Origin: JAFGHJ01 sp964523975
Lineage (GTDB): Bacteria; Hydrothermota; UBA3072
NCBI GenBank assembly: GCA_964523975.1
Contig: CAZGBM010000061.1
Span: 1-12,378, forward strand
Direction of reading: 5' to 3'
DNA: 12,378 nt
Shown one piece after another: positions 7,770 to 12,378 of this stretch. The first letter of the stretch is position 1. Each line of letters starts with the position of its first letter. A program made the translations under genes and the position numbers. The notes under the pieces are model-generated. The model did not search any database. It saw only the letters and a list, made by a program, of their open reading frames with translations, and was not told the origin of the DNA.

Positions 7770-7775
7770 TTCCCT

Positions 7776-8420
7776 GTGGATAACAGAACCATAGAGAAAG
7801 TCTTAAAAATACTAAAACGGGAATACGAAAAATGGAACTCCCCTATCGTAACGGAAATAGCAAGAGAAACCAGGGACCCATTCCGAATACTTATTTCGAC
7901 TGTACTCAGTTCGAGAACAAAAGATGCGGTTACGAGAAAAGCTGCTGAAAAGCTGTTTGAGAGAGCAGCCACTCCCTACGATATCGAAAAGTTATCATCT
8001 CGCGAAATAGAGAAATTGATATATCCGGTAGGTTTTTTCCGTACGAAGTCCAGGAGATTACCCAAACTTGCCAAGCTGTTAATAGATAAATACGGCGGAA
8101 AAGTTCCCGATTCGATTGATGAATTGCTTAAATTACCGGGCGTAGGAAGAAAGACCGCAAATCTTGTTATAACAATCGGTTTTGGTAAACCCGGTATCTG
8201 CGTCGATACTCATGTGCACCGAATATCCAACAGATTCGGATACGTCAAAACCAAAAATCCTACGGAGACGGAATTCGCCTTGAGAGAAAAACTACCGGAA
8301 AAATGGTGGATTCTTTATAACGATCTTCTGGTAACTCTCGGACAGAACATCTGTTTTCCGAGAAACCCCAATTGTCCCGCATGTCTTATAAATAAACTTT
8401 GCGAACAGAAAAATCTTTAA
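7776..8420 (+). CDS. nth: Endonuclease III (DNA glycosylase/AP lyase)
   Basis: Removes oxidised pyrimidines from DNA and cleaves at abasic sites in base excision repair. From GTG at 7776 the product has 214 residues, the usual length. The helix-hairpin-helix LPGVGRKTANLV (120-131) includes catalytic Lys126; the second catalytic residue Asp144 is in CVDTHVHR. Cys193, Cys200, Cys203 and Cys209 give the complete C-x6-C-x2-C-x5-C iron-sulfur loop. The segment TVLSSRTKD (42-50) has the RT-D form often seen in archaeal and thermophile Nth proteins, in place of the SAQATD of Escherichia coli. An upstream in-frame TTG at 7731 is rejected as start because it precedes the promoter and adds an implausible GGGC-rich leader. 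The start codon lies seven bases from the TATAAT, so the mRNA is probably leaderless. Confidence 0.95.
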   Translation: MDNRTIEKVLKILKREYEKWNSPIVTEIARETRDPFRILISTVLSSRTKDAVTRKAAEKLFERAATPYDIEKLSSREIEKLIYPVGFFRTKSRRLPKLAKLLIDKYGGKVPDSIDELLKLPGVGRKTANLVITIGFGKPGICVDTHVHRISNRFGYVKTKNPTETEFALREKLPEKWWILYNDLLVTLGQNICFPRNPNCPACLINKLCEQKNL

Positions 8421-8716
8421 GAAACGCAAATACTCATACCAAGACGAACCCAAACAAAAAAAACTAATAACAATGCCGCGAATTGCCAACATTTTTTCAA
8501 CAAGATTTAGAATAAAAATTTTCTAAAATTTACCGGGACTCAATATTTCTAAATTTATTTTTCTATAAATTAAGCTACTCCTAATCCCACTTTTTCAACG
8601 TTTAGAAGAAGAGTATTTTCCATAAACAGCAAAAAATATATTTTCGGATTGGGACGGAAGCAGGAAAGATAGATTTTTTATAAGCAACTAAAGATAAACG
8701 ACTTAGCATAAATTGT
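8421..8716. other. AT-rich intergenic stretch after nth
   Basis: No gene is supported. The stretch is AT-rich, with three related blocks (TTTTCTAAAATTT near 8518, ATTTCTAAATTTA near 8545 and TTTCTATAAATTA near 8560). No clear terminator for nth is visible. Together with the DnaA-box-like sites that follow, the AT-rich blocks could be an unwinding region, but this is speculative. Confidence 0.4.
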
Positions 8717-8725
8717 TGTGGATAA
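8717..8725 (-). promoter_or_regulatory. DnaA-box sequence (perfect)
   Basis: The minus strand reads TTATCCACA, the DnaA-box consensus. It lies 18 bases upstream of the -35 of the promoter at 8744-8772 in a gap with no gene. Whether DnaA binds here is not shown by sequence alone. Confidence 0.45.
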
Positions 8726-8743
8726 GTCACATGCTTTAAGGCG

Positions 8744-8772
8744 TTGATATTCAATGCATTATACGGTATAAA
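8744..8772 (+). promoter_or_regulatory. Sigma70-type promoter inside the 1-kb gap
   Basis: TTGATA (8744-8749), a 17-bp spacer and TATAAA (8767-8772). Transcription would start near 8779. No convincing coding region follows for more than 600 bases, so the product would be a non-coding RNA or a short peptide. Two DnaA-box-like sites in opposite orientations flank the promoter. Confidence 0.5.
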
Positions 8773-8788
8773 ATTATTTGTTAACCGG

Positions 8789-8797
8789 TTTTCCACA
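8789..8797 (+). promoter_or_regulatory. DnaA-box-like site (one mismatch)
   Basis: TTTTCCACA differs from TTATCCACA at one position. It lies about ten bases downstream of the start predicted from the promoter at 8744-8772 and points opposite to the perfect box at 8717-8725. Confidence 0.35.
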
Positions 8798-8942
8798 CGG
8801 TGTTAATTTGACATTTATTTGTTTTTTATATGGATAGTTTTATGTTTTGTTGCCACCTTTTTGTTTCTATCTTTATTTGGCTTTTATGTATTTTCTCCGA
8901 TTGGCTCATGACGCGTTGTCAACGTTTTTGTTCTCGCGTGGC

Positions 8943-8981
8943 GTTTAAGCCGGCAGAGTTTTGCCAAACTTATATTTTTTT
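8943..8981 (+). terminator. Possible rho-independent terminator
   Basis: GGCA (8952-8955) pairs with TGCC (8962-8965) around a six-base loop, extended past a bulge by GTTT (8943-8946) with AAAC (8966-8969), and is followed by TTATATTTTTTT. Just upstream ACGCG and CGCGT (about 8910-8939) can also pair. The stem is weak, but this is the most GC-rich, structured spot in an AT-rich gap and it follows a promoter at 8744-8772. Confidence 0.35.
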
Positions 8982-8993
8982 CAAAAGATTAGC

Positions 8994-9017
8994 CACTAAG
9001 TCACCAAGACACAAAAA
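8994..9017 (+). repeat. 8-bp word array (CACTAAGT / CACCAAGA / CACAAAAA)
   Basis: Three consecutive 8-bp units beginning CAC, at 8994-9001, 9002-9009 and 9010-9017, preceded by AGC. They follow the same pattern as the 10-bp and 9-bp arrays elsewhere in the gaps. Confidence 0.65.
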
Positions 9018-9047
9018 TTCACCCCAAACCATACCTCAAAAATAATA

Positions 9048-9158
9048 GCCACCGATTTTCACTGATAGGCACGGATTCCGCCCCACCCACCCCATATTTT
9101 ATTTTTGTAAAAACAACAAGATTTTTTTAATCTGCGTTTATCTGTGTTCATCCGTGGC
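9048..9158. repeat. Inverted-repeat element 2: 3 x 10 bp arms around a C-rich/A-rich core
   Basis: The left arm is CACCGATTTT (9050-9059), CACTGATAGG (9060-9069) and CACGGATTCC (9070-9079). The right arm, read on the minus strand, is CACGGATGAA (9156-9147), CACAGATAAA (9146-9137) and CGCAGATTAA (9136-9127). The core, read on the minus strand, has TTGTTGTTTTTACAAAAAT and then GGGGTGGGTGGGG, matching the core of element 1 in order and content. This copy is therefore inverted relative to element 1. Confidence 0.8.
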
Positions 9159-9196
9159 TAATTTAAGTGTTGGGGGTTGGAAAAAACAAAAAATAG

Positions 9197-9224
9197 AATC
9201 CTGTCAATCTTTGTTAATCCTGTC
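9197..9224 (+). repeat. AATCCTGTC word array
   Basis: AATCCTGTC (9197-9205), AATCTTTGTT (9206-9215) and AATCCTGTC (9216-9224) form three near-copies with a period of nine to ten bases, a different word from the CACGGAT arrays but the same period. Confidence 0.55.
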
Positions 9225-9249
9225 TGATTTAGTTGGTGGGTTAATGGAC

Positions 9250-9277
9250 TTGCCTTTTTTATCTACCCTGGTATATT
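9250..9277 (+). promoter_or_regulatory. Promoter of the repeat lipoprotein gene
   Basis: TTGCCT (9250-9255), a 16-bp spacer ending TGG and TATATT (9272-9277). The -35, the following TTT, the spacer length and the CTGGTATA core match the nth promoter at 7742-7769. The start would be near 9284, leaving a leader of about 140 bases. Confidence 0.5.
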
Positions 9278-9294
9278 GAAGGGAAAACATAGCG

Positions 9295-9341
9295 AGGAAG
9301 ACCCGCCAGCATACTAGTGCGACAATTATTTCGGTCTTCTT
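9295..9341 (+). promoter_or_regulatory. Hairpin in the leader of the repeat lipoprotein mRNA
   Basis: AGGAAGACC (9295-9303) can pair with GGTCTTCTT (9333-9341) over nine positions with one G-U pair. The outer GGG (9281-9283) could pair with CCC (9342-9344) across a bulge. The 29-base loop contains GCATACTAGTGC. The stem has no T-run after it and lies about 80 bases before the ATG. No known riboswitch is recognised. Confidence 0.35.
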
Positions 9342-9424
9342 CCCGAAAAGATTGACTTAATTAATGGAGAAAAAGTAAAACAACAGCATAAGTAATTAAT
9401 TCAAAGGATATACGGGAGGTAGGA

Positions 9425-10567
9425 ATGAAGTCGTTTATATCAATATTTTCAGTTGCTTTAACCATGGTTCTATCGATAATTGGATGTACCGCAAAAGAAG
9501 AAACTGCTAAATACTACCGTAAGGTTAGTATTGACGGCAGATATGCTATTAAAGGAGAGAACCCGATTACCGGAAATAGGGAACAAAAAGGTGAATCCTA
9601 TCGCTTTTTATATAATAAAGAGGGAGAACTAATCAAAGTTGAACATCTCCTGGCGGGAAAACCGACAACCGAGTCTTTTTTCGGTGAACTTGTTGCCCGG
9701 GTAGAAATCGAACATTTTGAGGTTTATGAGGAAAGAAGATACTTGAACATAAATGGGACTCCCGTCAGGGATAGATATGGGGTTTATTACATACGTTTGC
9801 CTTTTGACGAGAACAAAAATCCTGTGTCCAGGTTAAATTACGGTGAATATGGCAATATTGCAGAAGACAATAATGGCGTAGCGAAATACTTATGGACACT
9901 TGATGACGCAGGCAGGAGAATAAAAGCAATCTATTATGATATGACCGGCAAAAGAGTAACCAGCAAAAACGACAATTTCGAAACACGTTTCAAATATGAC
10001 GAAGCCGGAAATATGATAGAGCAAAGTTATTTCGATTCCGAAGGAGCCTTACGAGAAGACAACAATGGCGTTGCGATATTACGTCAGAAATTCGATGAGA
10101 AAGGGAATATAATAGAAATGAGTTACTTCGATTCCGAAAACCGGTTAACGGAAAGAGGAAGGAATGTTGCTATTGTCCGTCAAAAATTCGACGAGAATGG
10201 CAACATAATCGAAGAGAGATATTTTGACAAATATGGGAATTTAAATGAAAACAATATGGGCGTCGCTATCGTAAAGAATAAATTCGATTATTACGACAAT
10301 ATTGTAGAACGTAGATATTGTGACTCAGACGATAAGCTGACCGAAGGTATTTTTTACGGATTTGCAATAAGGCAATGGAGATACGATAAATATGGGAAAA
10401 TGGCAGAGACAAGATTTCTGGATGCCAACGAGAATTTAACAAATGCCTTTAATGGAGAAGCCGCTATTTTACGTATGAAATACGATAAAGATGGAAACAC
10501 CGAACAAGTCCTGTATCTCGATAAAGAAGGTAAGATAGTAGTAGAAGATACGACAAGTGTAAGGTAA
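9425..10567 (+). CDS. Lipoprotein made of about nine YD-like 32-33-residue repeats
   Basis: The signal peptide ends with lipobox SIIGC (Cys21). After a short unique region, repeats with a regular 32-33-residue period fill the protein. Clear units begin at about residues 127, 159, 191, 223, 255, 287, 320 and 353, and a degenerate one at about 95. The consensus is approximately (Y/F)D-x-x-GN-x-x-E-x-x-YFD-x-x-G-x-L, then a linker, then GVA-x-x-R-x-K. This resembles the YD repeats of RHS proteins and should fold as a beta-hairpin solenoid. No toxin, protease or RHS core domain is attached. The ATG has GGGAGG five bases upstream. The function is unknown; a lipid-anchored extracytoplasmic binding protein is the reasonable guess. 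Transcription probably starts at the promoter at 9250-9277 with a structured leader. The gene stands alone between nth and a convergent racemase gene. Confidence 0.85.
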   Translation: MKSFISIFSVALTMVLSIIGCTAKEETAKYYRKVSIDGRYAIKGENPITGNREQKGESYRFLYNKEGELIKVEHLLAGKPTTESFFGELVARVEIEHFEVYEERRYLNINGTPVRDRYGVYYIRLPFDENKNPVSRLNYGEYGNIAEDNNGVAKYLWTLDDAGRRIKAIYYDMTGKRVTSKNDNFETRFKYDEAGNMIEQSYFDSEGALREDNNGVAILRQKFDEKGNIIEMSYFDSENRLTERGRNVAIVRQKFDENGNIIEERYFDKYGNLNENNMGVAIVKNKFDYYDNIVERRYCDSDDKLTEGIFYGFAIRQWRYDKYGKMAETRFLDANENLTNAFNGEAAILRMKYDKDGNTEQVLYLDKEGKIVVEDTTSVR

Positions 10568-10616
10568 ACGTAAATCCAACGGCTTACGGCTAAACCCAAC
10601 ACAATCCAAATTTTTT

Positions 10617-10643
10617 ACATGTAGAACATGTAGTACTTGTAGA
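10617..10643 (+). repeat. 9-bp word array ACATGTAGN
   Basis: ACATGTAGA (10617-10625), ACATGTAGT (10626-10634) and ACTTGTAGA (10635-10643) are three consecutive 9-bp units in the gap between converging genes. From about 10668 to 10760 the gap continues with irregular recurrences of words such as GAAACC, ACTCGA, CGAAAC and GAACCAGGAAC. Confidence 0.6.
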
Positions 10644-10764
10644 TTTTGTTTTCTGTCTTTACTAAAACCTGAAACCTGGTATCTAACTTTGACTCGAGAC
10701 TCGAAACACGTAACCCGAAACTATCTTCTAACCACGAATCAAGAACCAGGAACAACGAACTATA

Positions 10765-11460
10765 TTATTCCTGAATACAATATTTTACAATGCTTTCGCA
10801 GTGTATAGCAGTTGTATTTAAAAAAGGAATACCGTATTTGCTTTCAGTTAAAATTAAAGGCAATTCAGTGCAACCTAAAATTAAGGAATCGATTTTATCG
10901 TCGTCCATCATTCTTTTAACAATTTCCAACAGCTCTTCTCTTGTAGAATCTTTGAAAATTCCCAATTCGATTTCCGTAAATAACCTATTCTGTATCAGCT
11001 CTCTTTCGGATTCAGAAGGTATAATTACCGTTATACCCTTATCCTGCAGATGTTCTTTGTAAAAATCGGATTCCATTGTTAGTTTAGTCCCCATCAATCC
11101 AGCTCTTTTTAATTTCATCTTGGCAGCTGCATTGCATGTTTCCTCGACTATACTCAATAGAGGAATCGGAGAGTTTTTCTTAACTTGCTCAAAAACAATA
11201 TGGGGCGTATTTGAAGCAATAGCGGCAAATTCGGCACCGGCACGGTAAACAGATGTTACTTTTCCCCCTAACCATTCTGCGAATTCTGACCATTTTTTTG
11301 AATTTACGAATTCCAGGAGCTTGTTAATGTTGGCGCTGTATATAATAATTTCCGGATATGCCAGCTCTTTATATTTCGTATTAAATGCCGTGATTATCTC
11401 TTTGTAATAATCAACGGTAGATTCCGGACCCAGTCCGCCAATAATCCCTATCTTCTTCAT
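10765..11460 (-). CDS. Aspartate/glutamate racemase family protein
   Basis: Cofactor-independent racemases of this family interconvert L- and D-amino acids with two acid/base residues. The 231-residue protein begins with MKKIGIIGGLGPESTVDYY, which is typical of the family. The second catalytic site is a normal Cys197 in LILGCTELPLI, but the first site reads IASNTPH, with Ser83 where two-cysteine racemases have Cys (CNTAH). Escherichia coli YgeA is recalled as a one-cysteine member (Thr at this position) that acts on L-Asp/L-Glu, so activity may be retained but biased. The substrate here is unknown; Asp or Glu is the default. GAGGAG lies directly upstream of the ATG. The gene starts 46 bases after the GH127-like gene on the same strand and is probably cotranscribed with it. 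The protein should be cytoplasmic. Confidence 0.88.
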   Translation of the reverse strand: MKKIGIIGGLGPESTVDYYKEIITAFNTKYKELAYPEIIIYSANINKLLEFVNSKKWSEFAEWLGGKVTSVYRAGAEFAAIASNTPHIVFEQVKKNSPIPLLSIVEETCNAAAKMKLKRAGLMGTKLTMESDFYKEHLQDKGITVIIPSESERELIQNRLFTEIELGIFKDSTREELLEIVKRMMDDDKIDSLILGCTELPLILTESKYGIPFLNTTAIHCESIVKYCIQE

Positions 11461-11506
11461 TTTCTCCTCGTTGTTATTTTTTTTAATTAATGACCTTCAA
11501 AAATAC

Positions 11507-12378
11507 TTATTTCCTCGATAACCAGACTGCCATTTCGCCCGGACCGCGATGCGACCATGCATAGTAAGGTATGGCAAGTAGTTCTCTTTCCTTGCCTGAT
11601 TTGTCTAACACTTCGCCTTTAATCACAACTAAACCGTTCAACAAATCCTGCCGGTATTCGGTTTTAAACCCTACATTATCAGGTATCACCAGTTGAAGTA
11701 CTTTCGTATCATTATCAACCCCTTCGGCACAGTAAACAATAGGACCGCGGACGAGCGCGACTTTGTTTAGGTCGTCTTTAACTTCCTGGTTTGCCAGAAC
11801 ACGGCGAACCACCACGGGTAGAACCAGTTCGATTATATCCCCTTTTGACCACCTGCGGGTTATCGCGGCGAATCCTTTATTCATGATAAAATCCAAAGAT
11901 TCCCCGTTTACTTTTAGAGTTACCTCCTGCTCATTTTTTCCCAAGTATCGGTATAAACCACCCGGCACCACTTCTTCCAAAGCCCATCCCGGAATACGGA
12001 TGTTTATGGTAAACATTTTATCCTTTTCCGGATCGATTATAATTTTTATTTTTCCATCCCAGGGGTATTCGGTTTCCTGATAAATCGTAAGCCCAGTACC
12101 ATCCATATCCACATTAGCTTTACTCGCGACAAAGAGATTTACATACAACGAGTCGCCCCTGTAGGCATAGATATAATTAGGTACCGAAGGTATAAAACGA
12201 ATAACGTTTGTCGGACAGCAGGAACAGTCAAACCATGGTTGCCTGGTTAAAGAACCCTGATTAAACTTATATTTTCCGTCGGATTCAAGACAATTCGGAT
12301 AAAAAAAGGAATTACCCGTTAATGAAACACCGGAAATCATTCCGTTATAAAGAGTACGCTCCAGAACATCGATATATT
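11507..12378 (-). CDS. GH127 beta-L-arabinofuranosidase-like protein (C-terminal part)
   Basis: The frame stays open to the window edge, reading YIDVLERTLYNG before the internal Met at 12340, so that Met is not the true start and roughly 290 C-terminal residues are visible. NGMISGVSLTG, then FYPNCLESDGK, FNQGS, and especially the Cys-rich CSCCPTNVIRFIPSVP, are the conserved blocks of family GH127. The adjacent cysteines (codons at 12220-12215) match the zinc-bound pair that includes the nucleophile in the Bifidobacterium enzyme HypBA1; the E-x-C motif and the acid/base Glu would be upstream, outside the window. The C-terminal half is beta-sandwich (FTINIRIPGWAL, VVRRVLANQEV) and ends AWSHRGPGEMAVWLSRK. 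It probably releases L-arabinose or a related sugar from arabinan side chains or glycoproteins. It lies immediately upstream of the racemase gene. Confidence 0.88.
   Translation of the reverse strand, partial: YIDVLERTLYNGMISGVSLTGNSFFYPNCLESDGKYKFNQGSLTRQPWFDCSCCPTNVIRFIPSVPNYIYAYRGDSLYVNLFVASKANVDMDGTGLTIYQETEYPWDGKIKIIIDPEKDKMFTINIRIPGWALEEVVPGGLYRYLGKNEQEVTLKVNGESLDFIMNKGFAAITRRWSKGDIIELVLPVVVRRVLANQEVKDDLNKVALVRGPIVYCAEGVDNDTKVLQLVIPDNVGFKTEYRQDLLNGLVVIKGEVLDKSGKERELLAIPYYAWSHRGPGEMAVWLSRK

Noticed and set aside
7731..7775. Upstream TTG start for nth
   Set aside because: It lies before the TTGCCT/TATAAT promoter, encodes a Gly/Cys/Leu leader unlike any Nth, and overlaps a G-rich run; GTG at 7776 gives normal length.
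8602..8796. Minus-strand 64-residue frame
   Set aside because: Non-ATG start inside a DnaA-box-like site, no ribosome site, AT-rich composition without protein-like features.
8830..9045. Plus-strand 71-residue hydrophobic frame
   Set aside because: No ribosome site; hydrophobicity follows from T-rich DNA and the tail runs through the CACTAAGT word array.

Overview
The window comes from an AT-rich, double-membraned, probably uncultured bacterium. Five of the eight main genes encode proteins with lipoprotein-type signals (the cysteine context is weak in one), including an LpoB/COG3014/LPP20-type envelope operon. One large secreted protein ends in a domain resembling the C-terminal sorting/FlgD-like domains common in FCB-related candidate phyla (WOR-3, Cloacimonadota, TA06 and similar). 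The phylum is an inference; there is no rRNA or other decisive marker. I see no tRNA, rRNA, CRISPR array or intact transposon.

Layout. Bases 1-467: part of a dispersed repeat, a decayed or recoded 81-codon reading frame on the minus strand, and a near-consensus plus-strand promoter. 468-2687 (+): secreted multidomain protein with a glycosidase-like N-terminal module of unknown family, a PKD domain and a sorting domain. 2987-3595 (-): exported cyclophilin-type prolyl isomerase with its own promoter. 3842-7332 (-): operon LpoB, COG3014-like, LPP20-like and a small putative lipoprotein, read from a perfect TTGACA-17-TATAAT promoter at 7351-7379. 7776-8420 (+): endonuclease III, apparently leaderless. 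8421-9424: a 1 kb gap with two DnaA-box-like sites around a sigma70-like promoter, a weak terminator, an inverted-repeat element and a structured leader. 9425-10567 (+): lipoprotein built from about nine 32-33-residue YD-like repeats. 10765-11460 (-): Asp/Glu racemase family protein. 11507-12378 (-): C-terminal part of a GH127 beta-L-arabinofuranosidase-like enzyme, running off the window and probably cotranscribed with the racemase.

The most unusual property is in the gaps. Every intergenic stretch over about 190 bp contains short quasi-tandem arrays with units of 8-10 bp, usually A/C-rich on one strand (for example CACGGATGAA/CACCGATAAA/CACAGATTGA). In two places three 10-bp units face three inverted 10-bp units across a 47-51 bp core made of a TTGTTGTTTTT block and a G-rich block, giving a 110-115 bp element; half of a third copy lies at the window start. 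G-run clusters sit next to these arrays. A second signal is a pair of matching promoters (TTGCCTTTT...CTGGTATA(A/T)T, 16-bp spacers) before the endonuclease III gene and the repeat lipoprotein gene.
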